Counted from the first letter of the stretch, positions 1 to 9,668 are shown. The stretch is DNA of 64,000 bases from Rhizobium binae (GCF_017357225.1 NZ_CP071604.1:4142001-4206000); one strand, 5' to 3'. The notes: generated from the sequence alone by a model not told the origin. A program made the numbers and translations.

Positions 1-496
1 TCGTCTCGCGCAACAGATGCGTCAGCTGACCGCGCGAATAGGGCCGCCCCGAACCGAAGGGCGTATGCTCCATGCGGGCCCAGACGCCGCGCCGGTTCGG
101 CACGACGATGACAAGCCGCCCGCCCGGCGCCAGCACCCGCCAGAGTTCCTTCAGCGTCTCGCGCGGGCTTTCGGCGAATTCCAGCGAATGCACCATCAAC
201 ACCCGGTCGATCGAGGAGTCCGGCAGCGGCAGTTCCTCATCGAAAATCAGCGTCGTCGACGATAGCGAACCCATCGGCCAGTTCACCGCGCCCTGCCCGG
301 CCGGCATGAAGGCAAAGGTACGCTCGGTATCGGACTGGAACCGATCGAGGAAGGGCACGGCATAACCGAGGCCGACCAGACGCTCCTGCGGCAGGCGCAC
401 CCAGAGCGACGACAGCGCCATGGCGATCGACTGCTCGGCAAAACGCCCGAGGTCGGAATGATAGAACTGACGTAGGTCGACGATATCGGCGTGCAT
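1..496 (-). CDS. Class I SAM-dependent methyltransferase (3' end cut by window)
   Basis: The gene starts at an ATG on the minus strand (complement of 494-496) and runs off the left edge after about 165 codons. The translation begins MHADIVDLRQFYHSDLGRFA and later contains a segment like RVLMVHSLEFAESP, then LAPGGRLVIVVPNRRG. The latter is the strand-4 to strand-5 region of Methyltransf_11 type enzymes. It is divergent from gloB, with 89 bases between the two starts. The substrate cannot be told from sequence. The N-terminal 50 residues before the SAM fold are typical of the rhizobial protein found beside gloB. The end of the gene is not visible. Confidence 0.8.
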   Translation of the reverse strand, partial: MHADIVDLRQFYHSDLGRFAEQSIAMALSSLWVRLPQERLVGLGYAVPFLDRFQSDTERTFAFMPAGQGAVNWPMGSLSSTTLIFDEELPLPDSSIDRVLMVHSLEFAESPRETLKELWRVLAPGGRLVIVVPNRRGVWARMEHTPFGSGRPYSRGQLTHLLRET

Positions 497-585
497 TGCG
501 ATAAATGTTATCAGCGGGCGGTTGGACTTCAAGGCCGGAACCTCTACATTCCCGCGAGACTAGCAGGACAAAGGATTATTGAACG

Positions 586-1356
586 ATGAAACCTTTGGAA
601 TTAGACGTTTTTCTCTGCCGCACCGACAATTTCGGCGTTCTCGTGAACGATCCGGAGACTGGCCTTACAGCGGCAATCGACGCGCCCGAGGAGGCGCCGA
701 TCCTGGAGGCGGCGACACGGCGCGGCTGGAAGATCACGCATATCTTCACCACCCATCACCACACCGATCACGTCGCCGCCAATCTGGCGCTGAAGGAGCG
801 GTTCGGCTGCGAAATTATCGGTCCGATCAATGAGGCGGTCGCCATTCCCGGTCTCGACCGGGCGATGGCGGATGGCGACAGGTTCCTCTTCGGCAACCAC
901 ACGGTGAATGTGATCGAGACACCCGGTCACACCGCCGGCCACATCTGCTATCACTTCCTCGACGACAAGCTGCTTTTTGCCGCCGACACGCTGTTTGCCC
1001 TCGGCTGCGGCCGTCTGTTCGAACGGCCCGCCGCTGATATGTGGCACTCCCTGCAAAAGCTGGCCGTCTTGCCCGATGAGACCGCCGTTTATTTCGGACA
1101 CGAATATACGCTCTCCAACGCCCGTTTCGCGCTGACGGTCGATCCCGGCAACGAACGCCTGAAGAGCCGCGCCGCGGAGATCGAGGCTTTGCGCGCCGAT
1201 GGCAAATTCACCATCCCGACGACGCTGGGACTGGAAAAGGAAACCAATCCGTTCCTGCGCGCCGGCGATCCGGCCATCCGCCGCAACCTGATCATGGAAG
1301 GCAAGACGAACGAGGAAGTCTTCGCCGAAATCCGCAAGCGCAAGGACAATTTCTGA
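586..1356 (+). CDS. gloB: Hydroxyacylglutathione hydrolase (glyoxalase II)
   Basis: A 256-residue metallo-beta-lactamase-fold enzyme that hydrolyses S-D-lactoylglutathione to D-lactate and glutathione, the second step of methylglyoxal detoxification. The metal-binding signature THHHTDH is at about residues 56-62. Further ligands are in ETPGHTAGH, in the FAADTLF segment (bridging Asp) and in YFGHEYT. The C-terminal [13 protein letters not shown] segment is the family's substrate-binding helix. Length is normal. The stop overlaps the next start by one base (TGATG), so it is translationally coupled to the cupin gene. Confidence 0.95.
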   Translation: MKPLELDVFLCRTDNFGVLVNDPETGLTAAIDAPEEAPILEAATRRGWKITHIFTTHHHTDHVAANLALKERFGCEIIGPINEAVAIPGLDRAMADGDRFLFGNHTVNVIETPGHTAGHICYHFLDDKLLFAADTLFALGCGRLFERPAADMWHSLQKLAVLPDETAVYFGHEYTLSNARFALTVDPGNERLKSRAAEIEALRADGKFTIPTTLGLEKETNPFLRAGDPAIRRNLIMEGKTNEEVFAEIRKRKDNF

Positions 1357-1778
1357 TGTCGCCTGAGAGGATCATTCGTGAGCTCGGCATGCAGCCGCAT
1401 CCCGAAGGCGGCTGGTACGTGCAGACATTCCGCGACACGGCCGGTGGAGAGCGCGGCCATTCGACGGCGATCTATTATCTGCTGACAAAGGGACAGCGTT
1501 CGCACTGGCATCGCGTCCATGACGCGGTCGAGGTCTGGCATTATTACGCGGGTGCGCCGCTGGCGCTGCACCGGTCGCAAGACGGGTTTGCAAGCGAGAC
1601 GCTGACGCTTGGAACAAACCTTCCTGCCGGCGAGCGGCCGCAGGCAATCATTCCCGCCAATTGCTGGCAATCGGCCGAATCGCTCGGTGATTTCACCCTG
1701 GTCGGCTGCACCGTTTCGCCCGGCTTCGAATTTTCGAGCTTCGAGATGGCGCCGGCGGATTGGAAACCTGACGACTGA
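1356..1778 (+). CDS. Cupin-fold DUF985 protein
   Basis: A 140-residue cytosolic protein starting one base inside the gloB stop codon. It matches the DUF985 (YML079-like) cupin family by eye: HPEGGWY near residue 15, then a beta-barrel with SHWHRVHDAVEVWHYYAG carrying the His/Glu positions that could bind metal, and the closing VGCTVSPGFEFSSFEM. Biochemical function is unknown for the family. Coupling to gloB suggests co-expression but does not define a role. Confidence 0.85.
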   Translation: MSPERIIRELGMQPHPEGGWYVQTFRDTAGGERGHSTAIYYLLTKGQRSHWHRVHDAVEVWHYYAGAPLALHRSQDGFASETLTLGTNLPAGERPQAIIPANCWQSAESLGDFTLVGCTVSPGFEFSSFEMAPADWKPDD

Positions 1779-1781
1779 GAG

Positions 1782-2672
1782 CTACTCCGCTGCCGCAGAC
1801 TGCGCCGGAATTTTGCGGCGGAACATTTCCTGGGCAGCGAGCACCGCTCCACCGGTGACGAGCAGGCAGGCGAGAGCAATGCGCCAGCTCGGCTCGGCAA
1901 ATCCGAACAGCGTCAGGATGAGCGTCGACAGCAGCGGCGCGGCATAACTTGCCGCACCGAGAATCTGGATATCACCGTTCTTGACGCCATAATCCCAGGC
2001 GTAGAAGGCAGCCCCCACGGGCAGGAGCCCGAGTCCGATGACGGCAACCCACTCGAACATCGTCGCCGGCCAGACGGTCGCCTCCAGGCCGAGATGGCAG
2101 AAGAGCGACAGGACGGAAGTGACAAGGCAAAAGCCGGTAACGACATCGGTGGAAACGGCCTCAAAACGCCTCGTCAGCAGCGAATAACCCGACCATGTGA
2201 AGGCGCAGAGGAAGGCCGCCCCATAACCGACCGGGTAGGCGCCGTCGAAATCGATGCCGTTGCGGCCGACGATCAGGAAGGTGCCGCAAAGCCCGGCAAG
2301 CGCGCCCGCCACGTGATACCAGCGCAGCCGTTCGCCCGGCAGCAGCGCCGACCCGACCACGATCAACAACGGCCAGAGATAGGCGATCAGTCCCGCCTCC
2401 ACCGCCGGCGCGTTCCTGAGCGCCGTAAAATACAGGAAATGATAGCCGAACAGACCTGCAATACCTGTTATCCAGACCTTTGGCGGCTGCTTCAGCAACG
2501 CCAGCCGCGCCGGGTTGAGGACAAGCATGACGAGGCCGGGAACGCTGCCGATCGCAAAGCAGACGGCCGAAAGCTGGAAGGGCGGCATCTTGCCGGAGCC
2601 GGCCGTCAACAGCGCCAGGAACGACCACATCAGAATGGCCGTAAAACCGATGGCCGTCGCGCGAAACTTCAT
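1782..2672 (-). CDS. DMT-superfamily exporter (EamA, YddG-like)
   Basis: A 296-residue inner-membrane protein with about ten hydrophobic helices arranged as two EamA halves. The first half contains FTAILMWSFLALL and ends near LLPGERL; the second starts near YPVGYGAAFLCAFTWSGYSLL. The pattern of the first helices and the AYLWPLLIV segment resembles aromatic amino-acid exporters of the YddG type, but the substrate is an inference. It converges on the cupin gene with a 3-base gap. Its own stop-to-neighbour distance upstream is 30 bases, so it may share a transcript with the DUF3108 gene upstream. Confidence 0.85.
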   Translation of the reverse strand: MKFRATAIGFTAILMWSFLALLTAGSGKMPPFQLSAVCFAIGSVPGLVMLVLNPARLALLKQPPKVWITGIAGLFGYHFLYFTALRNAPAVEAGLIAYLWPLLIVVGSALLPGERLRWYHVAGALAGLCGTFLIVGRNGIDFDGAYPVGYGAAFLCAFTWSGYSLLTRRFEAVSTDVVTGFCLVTSVLSLFCHLGLEATVWPATMFEWVAVIGLGLLPVGAAFYAWDYGVKNGDIQILGAASYAAPLLSTLILTLFGFAEPSWRIALACLLVTGGAVLAAQEMFRRKIPAQSAAAE

Positions 2673-2702
2673 CTATCCCCCTTTACGGAGGCGGAAGCTC
2701 CG

Positions 2703-3482
2703 TCAACCGACGCTGCCGTATTTGACGGCAGTGATCGTCACCATTCCATATTCGGTTGGAATGCGCACATAAACAGGAGCATATACATTCGCCGCGTCCG
2801 ACTTGGCAAACCAGATTTCCATGCGGTCGCTTTTGCTGAGATAGTCGATATCCTTGCGGCCCTTCTTGTAGCCGGAGCGCGGCACGAAACGCACGCCACA
2901 GACAACCGCCTTGCCTTTGAAACCGTCGGTCGAAAAATCCTCGTCGCCCTTCGGCGAAAGCACCAGATCCATGCGCGTCTCGCCATCGAAGATCGGCAGC
3001 GTCTGCGAGCAGACCTTGGTATTGCCGGTGAAGACCAGGCCGGAGATCGGGTCGAGGACCGCGCGCATGTCGCGCGGCGTGACATCGATCCAGTTCTTCG
3101 GCCGCTTAGGTGGAGGGGTCGTCGTCGCCGAAATGATATCGCCGTTGCGGTAGCTGACCTCGTAGACGCGGGCCTTCTTGCCGCTCTTGTAATAGAGCGA
3201 ATATTTCAGCGCCTGTAGGCGGTCATTGCGCACAACGCCGGTGACGCTGGTCGTTGCCGAGATAGTCTTAATGAGATCGGCAAGGCCGGCCGATTTGATA
3301 TCGCCGGCGATCTTGTAAGAGTGATCATCCTCGATCTGCGTCAGGAATGCGGCGCGCGCGATCGGCAGGCCGGCAAGCGTCACCCGATATACCGTCCGGT
3401 GCTGGATCTCGGCCGCCGCTGCCGGTATGGCAAAAAGCGCGGCGATGACCGAAATCAAAATGCGTCTGCCCGAATGAGCCAT
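2703..3482 (-). CDS. Secreted DUF3108 protein
   Basis: 259 residues with a Sec signal peptide (hydrophobic [15 protein letters not shown], likely cleavage after AAA near residue 24). The mature part is all-beta in character and fits the DUF3108 family of periplasmic proteins: [15 protein letters not shown] near the start, then repeated YKIAGDIKS and [15 protein letters not shown] type strands. It probably acts in the periplasm; no enzyme motif is seen. The start is divergent from rpmB, with about 240 bases of shared upstream DNA. Confidence 0.85.
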   Translation of the reverse strand: MAHSGRRILISVIAALFAIPAAAAEIQHRTVYRVTLAGLPIARAAFLTQIEDDHSYKIAGDIKSAGLADLIKTISATTSVTGVVRNDRLQALKYSLYYKSGKKARVYEVSYRNGDIISATTTPPPKRPKNWIDVTPRDMRAVLDPISGLVFTGNTKVCSQTLPIFDGETRMDLVLSPKGDEDFSTDGFKGKAVVCGVRFVPRSGYKKGRKDIDYLSKSDRMEIWFAKSDAANVYAPVYVRIPTEYGMVTITAVKYGSVG

Positions 3483-3600
3483 GTGTTAAGCCTTGTCTTG
3501 CCGCGCGCGGCAGGTCTTGCCGAGATGCTCTATACTCCTGCCATGCCGGGAAGAAAACAGCAGCTTTTTGACAGAATTGCGGGAAAGGCCAAGGTTTGGC

Positions 3601-3629
3601 TTGACGCGCGCAGGCTCTCTGACTATAGA
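3601..3629 (+). promoter_or_regulatory. Promoter of rpmB
   Basis: TTGACG at 3601-3606 and TATAGA at 3624-3629 are separated by 17 bases. This closely fits the alphaproteobacterial housekeeping promoter (CTTGAC-N17-CTATAT) and lies about 94 bases upstream of the L28 start. The upstream base is C, as in the rhizobial consensus. It is the clearest sigma-70 type promoter seen in the window. Confidence 0.75.
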
Positions 3630-3722
3630 ACCGCAACTTTCCAATCATGCCTGTTGGATTGCGAGCCCGGTTTTGCCGGGGATGGCAATTCGATGGCCCG
3701 AGAAAACAAGAATAGGTGTTCC

Positions 3723-4013
3723 ATGTCCCGCGTGTGCGAATTGACCGGCAAGGCCGTCCTGACTGGTAACAATGTCAGCCATGCCAACAACAAGACCAAG
3801 CGCCGGTTCCTGCCGAACCTGTGCCAGGTAACGCTGATTTCCGACGCTCTCAACCAGCGTTATCGTCTTCGCGTTTCGGCTGCTGCTCTTCGTTCCGTCG
3901 AGCATCGTGGCGGCCTCGATGCCTTCCTGCTGAAGGCCAGCGAAAACGAGCTGTCGATGCGCGCACGTCTGCTGCGCCGCCAGATCGTCAAGAAGACCGC
4001 CGAAGCCGCATAA
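3723..4013 (+). CDS. rpmB: 50S ribosomal protein L28
   Basis: A 96-residue basic protein beginning [29 protein letters not shown], the L28 signature, with the zinc-less alphaproteobacterial form continuing into [22 protein letters not shown]. The open frame extends upstream to 3321, but the ATG at 3723 gives the conserved N-terminus, so the longer start is rejected. A structural component of the large ribosomal subunit. A promoter lies at 3601-3629 and a stem-loop follows at 4044-4080, so it appears to be a single-gene unit. Confidence 0.97.
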   Translation: MSRVCELTGKAVLTGNNVSHANNKTKRRFLPNLCQVTLISDALNQRYRLRVSAAALRSVEHRGGLDAFLLKASENELSMRARLLRRQIVKKTAEAA

Positions 4014-4043
4014 GCTTCGACACGTCTTTTTCATACTGCTTCG

Positions 4044-4080
4044 AAAGGCTTGCACGGATAATCTCCGGTCAAGCCTTTTG
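4044..4080 (+). terminator. Stem-loop terminator after rpmB
   Basis: AAAGGCTTG (4044-4052) pairs with CAAGCCTTT (4070-4078), leaving a 17-base loop and a short T-rich tail (TTTTGCTTTG). It sits 30 bases after the L28 stop. The long loop and interrupted T tract make it a moderate rather than strong terminator. Confidence 0.55.
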
Positions 4081-4102
4081 CTTTGCCGGTCCGTCGCTCC
4101 AA

Positions 4103-4132
4103 CTGGTGGCATCACCCAGGATAAAAAAATGC
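4103..4132 (+). promoter_or_regulatory. Possible preQ1-like pseudoknot over the yhhQ start
   Basis: CTGG (4103-4106) pairs with CCAG (4116-4119). The loop contains GCAT (4109-4112), complementary to ATGC at 4129-4132, which includes the start codon. Between them is an A-rich linker GATAAAAAA. This H-type pseudoknot layout with an A-rich tail resembles class I preQ1 riboswitches, and the gene downstream is a queuosine-precursor transporter. The loop is about three bases shorter than in known examples, so this may be coincidence. Confidence 0.3.
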
Positions 4133-4764
4133 TGAAGACGCGCTATACGCTTGCCTATGTCGCATTGATGACGCTGATCGTCGTCGCCTCCAACTTCCTC
4201 GTCCAGTTTCCGCTGAACGCCGAAGTCGCCGGCATCAACCTCGCCGACATCCTGACCTGGGGCGCCTTTTCCTATCCGGTCGCCTTCCTAATCACCGATC
4301 TGACCAACCGCCAGTTCGGCCCGCAGGCGGCCCGCAAGGTGGTCTTTGCCGGCTTCGTCGTCGGCGTGACATTGTCCTTCTTCACCTCGGCGCCGCGCAT
4401 CGCCATCGCCTCCGGTTCGGCCTATCTCGCCGGCCAGCTGCTCGATATCGCCGTCTTCAACCGCCTGCGCCGCCAGGCCTGGTGGCGCGCGCCGCTGATC
4501 GGCTCGCTGATCGGCTCGGCGCTCGATACGGTGATGTTCTTCTCGCTGTCCTTTGCCGCGTTTTTCGTCTTCCTTGGCCCGAACGAGCCCTTCGCGCTGG
4601 AAGCGGCTCCCGTCCTCGGCGTTTTCGCTGCCGAGGCGCCGCGCTGGATTTCCTGGGCGATCGGCGATTTCGCCGTCAAGATGATCGTCGGCCTCATCAT
4701 GCTGCTGCCTTACGGCGCACTGATGAATGTGCTGCGGCCGATGCAGCCCGCCCGCGCCGGCTGA
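4129..4764 (+). CDS. yhhQ: Queuosine precursor transporter (YhhQ/VUT family)
   Basis: 211 residues with about six membrane segments: YVALMTLIVVASNFLVQFPL, a second near ILTWGAFSYPVAFLITDLTNRQFGP, then VVFAGFVVGVTLSFF and later helices ending VKMIVGLIMLLPYG. The ITDLTNRxFG segment and the SALDTVMFFSLSF helix are characteristic of the VUT (DUF165, COG1738) family, which imports preQ0/preQ1 for queuosine synthesis. The ATG at 4129 is preceded by AGGA at a 7-base spacing. The frame is open up to 4078 but that stretch is non-conserved. Confidence 0.9.
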   Translation: MLKTRYTLAYVALMTLIVVASNFLVQFPLNAEVAGINLADILTWGAFSYPVAFLITDLTNRQFGPQAARKVVFAGFVVGVTLSFFTSAPRIAIASGSAYLAGQLLDIAVFNRLRRQAWWRAPLIGSLIGSALDTVMFFSLSFAAFFVFLGPNEPFALEAAPVLGVFAAEAPRWISWAIGDFAVKMIVGLIMLLPYGALMNVLRPMQPARAG

Positions 4765-4778
4765 TCACGCCGGAAATG

Positions 4779-5345
4779 TTACCGCCGCCGCCGGACCGAG
4801 CCGGCGGCGATCGCCGGATGCAGAAGAACCTCTGCGAGCAGATCGTCGATATCTCGCGACGAATCGAGACGCAGCACCGGCGCGGTCTGCGTTTCAAGCC
4901 ATTGCTCATGCGCAGCGAGGCTGCGGCGCTCGGGGCTGGCCGTATCGTAGCTTGCCGCCCATGCCAGGAATTCTCCGCTCTTCACCTCCATGTCGCCGCC
5001 AGGCCCGATCCTCTGTCCGTATCGGGCGGCCTCGCGCGCACGGATTCGCGCCATGCGAAGCTGCGGCTCTATCCTGAGGAACACGATCAGATCGTAAAGC
5101 GGCTCGAGCGGCCTTCCCCATTTCAGCGCCGATCCGGAAAGAACCCAGCCGCCGGGCCGCCGCGTCTCCTCAAGCAGCAGCCTTATGCGTTCGTCGGCAT
5201 CCCGTGGTGTCGTGAACGGCGGATCGTTGGGCAGCCAGAAGAAGTCGTCGGTGTCGAGATGGGCGATATCCAGCCGTTCCGCAAGCGCGCGGCCGAGCGA
5301 CGTGGTGCCGGAACCGGACGCGCCCATGATATGAATATGCACCAT
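4779..5345 (-). CDS. Small P-loop kinase-like ATPase (adenylate/shikimate-kinase fold)
   Basis: 188 residues from the ATG at 5345, which is preceded by a strong GGAGGAAAT site. The open frame extends to 5399 but the extra 18 codons lack conservation. The Walker A motif GASGSGTTSLG is at residues 7-17, followed by HLDTDDFFWLP (nucleoside-kinase-like DxD region) and a lid-like segment of basic residues RMARIRAREAARYG. This arrangement matches the adenylate-kinase-like AAA family proteins of rhizobia; the substrate is unknown. The usual GK[ST] lysine is replaced by T (GSGTTS), which is an oddity worth noting. Confidence 0.75.
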   Translation of the reverse strand: MVHIHIMGASGSGTTSLGRALAERLDIAHLDTDDFFWLPNDPPFTTPRDADERIRLLLEETRRPGGWVLSGSALKWGRPLEPLYDLIVFLRIEPQLRMARIRAREAARYGQRIGPGGDMEVKSGEFLAWAASYDTASPERRSLAAHEQWLETQTAPVLRLDSSRDIDDLLAEVLLHPAIAAGSVRRRR

Positions 5346-5405
5346 GATTTCCTCCGAAAACCGCAGCTTGCGATACCGCCAGCGGGATAACCGAGGCATG
5401 TGACG

Positions 5406-6440
5406 TCAATCTGACGATCCGAGCAATTGGGGCTCATCGTAAAGCCGGAATTCCAGCATCAGATTGCGCTGCAGAATGGAATGATTGTCATCCGACACCA
5501 GAATGATGTGGGTCGTGCCGTCGGCCGCCTGGAAAGCGTCGAGACCTTCCATATTGTCGATCTGCGAATTGAAATTGCCTTCGAGCAGCAATTCGCCCTC
5601 GACCACGGCCCCCGGCCTGATATCGGCGCTTTTGATGCGCCGAAGGCGCATGCCGATGCCTTCGGCCATGTTGAAGCGGCGTTCGAGCAGCAGCAGATCG
5701 CCGTTCGGCAAAAAGGCGCCGTCGGTGACGTCGAAACTGCCGTCTCGCGCCACCGAGAAACGTCCCTTCAATGGCCCGCTGAGAATTGCCGCCGCCCGGT
5801 TGCCGTCGCTATCGAGGCCGCGCTCCGAGACGACGACCACGCCGCCCTTGAGCGGGCTCGATGCGGGCGCCACGGTGATCGTCTCGAGGCCGCGATTGTC
5901 CTTCAGCATCTTTCGCGGAATAAGGATCGGCAGGGTGCCGATCGCCCTCGATTCGACAAAGCCGGGATCGGGATAGACATCGACGCGATGATCCTGCTCG
6001 AAGGAGACCAGGATCCGATCGCCGTCGAACGCCAGCCCCTCGGCATCCATGTGTCCTTTGCCCTCGAAACTACGGCCCGAGCCGTTCTTCATCGGCATGA
6101 TTTCGACATCCGAGAGGCCCGAAAGCCGGCTTTTGACATCACGCTCGATGGTGCCGGTCAGCCACTGGCCGGTATCGAGCACCCCGACGAAATGCTTCTG
6201 GTCTTGCCGGAAACGGATCGAGGAAAGCGAGCCGAACAGGGCCTTGCTCGAAACCATCTCCAGCCCGCCGAGAAATTCCAGCGATCCGAATTTCGTCTCG
6301 GCAGAGCCGATCCTGAAATCTGATATTTGCCGGCTGATGACCGGCACTTCGCCGTCGGCCCATGCGGGCCAGGCGCCTGTCGCGATGCAAAGAGCGATCA
6401 ACGCCGCATGGCAAAGGCGCTTGCCTGTCATTCCGGACAT
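5406..6440 (-). CDS. Secreted esterase-like/phytase-like beta-propeller protein
   Basis: 344 residues with a signal peptide (ALIALCIATGAWPAWA, cleavage near residue 28). The mature protein shows the 'esterase-like activity of phytase' pattern: GLEMVSSKALFGSLSSIRF, MDAEGLAFDGDRILVSFEQDHRV, GLETITVAP and DNMEGLDAFQAADGTTHIILVSDDN. These repeated 'E-G-L/A, D-G' blades suggest a propeller. A periplasmic or extracellular hydrolase role is inferred from the family only. It sits just downstream of cobT (16-base gap) on the same strand. Confidence 0.8.
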   Translation of the reverse strand: MSGMTGKRLCHAALIALCIATGAWPAWADGEVPVISRQISDFRIGSAETKFGSLEFLGGLEMVSSKALFGSLSSIRFRQDQKHFVGVLDTGQWLTGTIERDVKSRLSGLSDVEIMPMKNGSGRSFEGKGHMDAEGLAFDGDRILVSFEQDHRVDVYPDPGFVESRAIGTLPILIPRKMLKDNRGLETITVAPASSPLKGGVVVVSERGLDSDGNRAAAILSGPLKGRFSVARDGSFDVTDGAFLPNGDLLLLERRFNMAEGIGMRLRRIKSADIRPGAVVEGELLLEGNFNSQIDNMEGLDAFQAADGTTHIILVSDDNHSILQRNLMLEFRLYDEPQLLGSSD

Positions 6441-6455
6441 TTTCCTGAAGCGGCG

Positions 6456-8357
6456 TCAGCCGGCACGGCGAAGCCGGCCGCCGCGCGGCTGGACGGATTG
6501 ATCTTCGAAAAGCGAGGCAAGCTGTTCGGTCATCGCGCCGGCCAGCTCGTCGGCATCGACGATCGTCACGGCCCGGCGGTAGTAGCGCGTGACGTCGTGA
6601 CCGATACCGATCGCCAGCAATTCCACCGGCGAACGGGTCTCGATCCGTTCGATGACGGCGCGCAAATGCCGCTCCAGATAATTGCCGGGATTGACCGACA
6701 GCGTCGAATCGTCCACCGGCGCCCCGTCCGAGATCATCATCAGGATGCGGCGCTGTTCGCGGCGTGCGAGCAGGCGGTTATGCGCCCAGATCAGCGCCTC
6801 GCCGTCGATGTTTTCCTTGAGCAGGCCCTCGCGCATCATCAGCCCGAGATTGGCGCGCGCCCGCCGCCACGGCGCATCGGCCGATTTGTAGATGATGTGG
6901 CGCAGGTCGTTGAGGCGGCCCGGCGTCTGCGGCTTGCCGCCGGCAAGCCAGCTTTCACGCGCCTGCCCGCCCTTCCAGGCCTTCGTCGTAAACCCGAGGA
7001 TCTCGACCTTGACGCCGCAGCGCTCCAGCGTGCGGGCAAGAATGTCGGCGCAGGTGGCGGCAACCGTGATTGGCCGGCCGCGCATCGAGCCGGAATTGTC
7101 GATGAGCAGGGTGACAACCGTGTCGCGGAACTGCGTGTCGCGCTCCATCTTGAAGGAGAGCGCCTGCATCGGATCGATGATGATGCGCTGCAGCCGGGCC
7201 GGATCGAGATAGCCTTCCTCCAGGTCGAAATCCCAGGAGCGGTTCTGCTGCGCCATCAGGCGGCGCTGCAGCCGGTTGGCCAGGCGGCCGACCGCGCCCT
7301 GCAGATGCGCCAGCTGCTTGTCGAGAAAGGCGCGCAGCCGCTCCAGCTCAGCGGCGTCGCAGAGCTCCTCGGCGGTGATGATCTCGTCGAACTCTTCGGT
7401 ATAGACGTGATAATCGACCTTCTCGTTGAAATCGGCAAACGGTGTGTTTGGACGGCGGGTCTCGCCCGGCGTTTCCGAATCGTCCTCGCCCTCTTCCATC
7501 ATGTCGTCGTCGGAGATTTCGGCACCTTCGGTCTCGCCGTCCTCCATCTGTTCGTCGGCGACTTCACTGTCCTCGACCGGGGCGGCATCGGTGCCGGCAT
7601 CCTCGTCGACCTCGTCCTGATCCTGCTCGTCGCCGCTCGGCTGGTCTTCCTGTTCCGACTGATCGTCATTGTCGGCCTGACTGTCGTCGTCGCCGTATTC
7701 CTCGGCCATCTCCATGGCCGACAGCATGTTGCGGATCACCTTGGCGAAGGCCTGCTGGTCGTTGATCGCGCCCGACAGGTTGTCAAGCTCGGAGCCCGCC
7801 TTGTCCTCGATGAAGCCGCGCCAGAGGTCGAGCACCTTGCCGGCGGAAGCCGGCGGACGCTGGCCGGTCAGCTTCTCGCGCACCATCATCGCGACCGCTT
7901 CGCCGATCGGTGCGTCTTCCTGGCGCTCGATGCCGGTGAAATTCGCCTTGGAATATTTCTCCTCCGTCATGGAGCGCAGGTTCGATGCCATGCCCTCCAT
8001 GCGCAGCGCGCCGATCGATTCGACGCGCGCCTGCTCGACCGCGTCGAAGATCACCCGGGCGTCCGAGCCCTGCGGCGCCATCGTCGCATGCACCTTCTCG
8101 TCATGGCAGGCAAGCCGCAGCGCCATGGAATCGCCGAGCCCGCGGGTTACCGCCAGCTCATGCGCCGTCGGCCGCTTGGAAAGCTCCGGCAGGCGGATGC
8201 GCTCGCCGGTCATCCCCGGCCGTTCGTTGGCGAAGGTTACCTCGACATCGCCGTCGCCGGCGACCGAGCGCACGCAGCCTGATATCGCCCGGCGCAACGG
8301 CTCGACATCGACGGGCGCGCCGGGCTTTGCTTTCGAATTGTCACCGCGAGCTGCCAT
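6456..8357 (-). CDS. cobT: Aerobic cobaltochelatase subunit CobT
   Basis: 633 residues. With CobS and CobN it inserts Co2+ into hydrogenobyrinate a,c-diamide in the aerobic vitamin B12 pathway. Domains in order: an N-terminal CobT domain (about 20-215), a very acidic Asp/Glu-rich linker (about 215-300), and a C-terminal von Willebrand A domain with the MIDAS motif DNSGSM near residue 415 and the later [11 protein letters not shown]. Length is normal. It follows cobS after 12 bases, so the two are co-transcribed, as in most rhizobia. No cobalamin riboswitch is evident upstream of cobS. Confidence 0.96.
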   Translation of the reverse strand: MAARGDNSKAKPGAPVDVEPLRRAISGCVRSVAGDGDVEVTFANERPGMTGERIRLPELSKRPTAHELAVTRGLGDSMALRLACHDEKVHATMAPQGSDARVIFDAVEQARVESIGALRMEGMASNLRSMTEEKYSKANFTGIERQEDAPIGEAVAMMVREKLTGQRPPASAGKVLDLWRGFIEDKAGSELDNLSGAINDQQAFAKVIRNMLSAMEMAEEYGDDDSQADNDDQSEQEDQPSGDEQDQDEVDEDAGTDAAPVEDSEVADEQMEDGETEGAEISDDDMMEEGEDDSETPGETRRPNTPFADFNEKVDYHVYTEEFDEIITAEELCDAAELERLRAFLDKQLAHLQGAVGRLANRLQRRLMAQQNRSWDFDLEEGYLDPARLQRIIIDPMQALSFKMERDTQFRDTVVTLLIDNSGSMRGRPITVAATCADILARTLERCGVKVEILGFTTKAWKGGQARESWLAGGKPQTPGRLNDLRHIIYKSADAPWRRARANLGLMMREGLLKENIDGEALIWAHNRLLARREQRRILMMISDGAPVDDSTLSVNPGNYLERHLRAVIERIETRSPVELLAIGIGHDVTRYYRRAVTIVDADELAGAMTEQLASLFEDQSVQPRGGRLRRAG

Positions 8358-8369
8358 GATCGGTCGGTC

Positions 8370-9362
8370 TCAGGCTCCGAGAACGATGTTGGCGGCACTT
8401 TCCTTCAGCTCGACGCCGAAGGCGCGCTGATAGTGCTCAGCCACCAGCGGCCGCTCCAGTTCGTCGCACTTGTTGAGGAAGGTGACGCGGAAGGCGAAGG
8501 CAAGATCACCGAAGATCTCGGCGTTCTCAGCCCAGGTAATTACCGTGCGCGGGCTCATGACGGTGGAGAGATCGCCGTTCATGAAGGCGGCGCGCGTCAG
8601 GTCAGCGACACGGACCATCTTCGACACGGTCTCGCGGCCTTCCCTATCCTTGCCGAAGCTCTTCACCTTGGCGGCGACGATATTCACTTCGTGATCATGC
8701 GGCAGATAGTTCAGCGTCGTCACGATCGACCAGCGGTCCATCTGCGCTTGGTTGATCTGCTGCGTGCCGTGATAAAGACCGGTGGTGTCACCGAGGCCGA
8801 TCGTATTGGCGGTCGCAAACAGGCGGAAGGCCGGGTGCGGCCGGATGACGCGGCTCTGGTCAAGCAACGTCAGGCGGCCGGAGGATTCGAGCACGCGCTG
8901 GATGACGAACATCACGTCGGGACGGCCGGCATCGTATTCGTCGAAGACGAGCGCGACATTGTGCTGATAGGCCCAGGGCAGGATACCGTCCTTGAATTCG
9001 GTGACCTGCAGTCCGTCCTTGACGACGATCGCGTCCTTGCCGACGAGATCGATACGGCTGACATGGCTGTCGAGGTTGATGCGCACGCAGGGCCAGTTGA
9101 GGCGTGCCGCCACCTGTTCGATATGCGAGGACTTGCCGGTGCCGTGATAGCCGGAGATCATCACGCGTCGGTTATGGGCAAAGCCTGCGAGAATGGCGAG
9201 CGTCGTGTCGCGGTCGAACAGATAGTCGGGATCGAGGTCCGGCACATAGGCGTCGCCCTTGCTGTAGGCGGGAACGCGGATGTCCGAATCGATGCCAAAG
9301 GTCTCGCGGACCGAAACGGTGGTATCGGGCAGTTCAGATATATCCAGGTCGATCTTGCTCAT
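8370..9362 (-). CDS. cobS: Aerobic cobaltochelatase subunit CobS (AAA+ ATPase)
   Basis: 330 residues from the second of two adjacent ATGs (9362; GGAG five bases upstream), giving the conserved [20 protein letters not shown] start. The open frame reaches 9659 but the extension is not CobS-like. The MoxR-class AAA+ core has Walker [10 protein letters not shown], Walker B LVFDEYD and sensor-1 FATANT. CobS forms a hexameric ring with CobT and powers cobalt insertion by CobN. CobN is not in this window. Confidence 0.96.
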   Translation of the reverse strand: MSKIDLDISELPDTTVSVRETFGIDSDIRVPAYSKGDAYVPDLDPDYLFDRDTTLAILAGFAHNRRVMISGYHGTGKSSHIEQVAARLNWPCVRINLDSHVSRIDLVGKDAIVVKDGLQVTEFKDGILPWAYQHNVALVFDEYDAGRPDVMFVIQRVLESSGRLTLLDQSRVIRPHPAFRLFATANTIGLGDTTGLYHGTQQINQAQMDRWSIVTTLNYLPHDHEVNIVAAKVKSFGKDREGRETVSKMVRVADLTRAAFMNGDLSTVMSPRTVITWAENAEIFGDLAFAFRVTFLNKCDELERPLVAEHYQRAFGVELKESAANIVLGA

Positions 9363-9668
9363 CATGTCTCCAAGGCGGGTGATGCCACCCGGCCATACTG
9401 TCTCAGGCCATGTCGCAACCGTGACGCCGCGATTTTGTCCGCGCCCGTCCAGGTCGGAACGTCGGCGATACTTCTCCGGGACTGAAACGAAACCTCGGCG
9501 GGATGATGACCGCTTGCGAGCATTCTTGAAAGAGTCCCGGACAAGAAACGCCGCGTCCGGAAAGGTCGGCGGAGGCGATCGGTAAACACGCAGATAGGAG
9601 CCGCGTTTGCCTGCGGCCTCAGCCGACTTGGACCATACCCGATTGAAGCCTAAGAGCAAGGACGGGAA
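9363..9668. other. Intergenic region upstream of cobS
   Basis: About 300 bases between the cobS start and the stop of the DnaJ-domain gene. It must contain the cobST promoter. No conserved coding frame, tRNA, or B12-box-like riboswitch elements could be recognised. A short inverted repeat GGGTG-AT-GCCACCC lies next to the cobS start. Confidence 0.5.

Noticed and set aside
6327..8282. 651-codon plus-strand frame antisense to cobT
   Set aside because: It mirrors the full-length conserved CobT on the other strand; the product is low-complexity and resembles no family. It is a high-GC shadow.
9363..9668. Cobalamin riboswitch before cobS
   Set aside because: No B12-box-like conserved core could be found in the upstream region on the minus strand.
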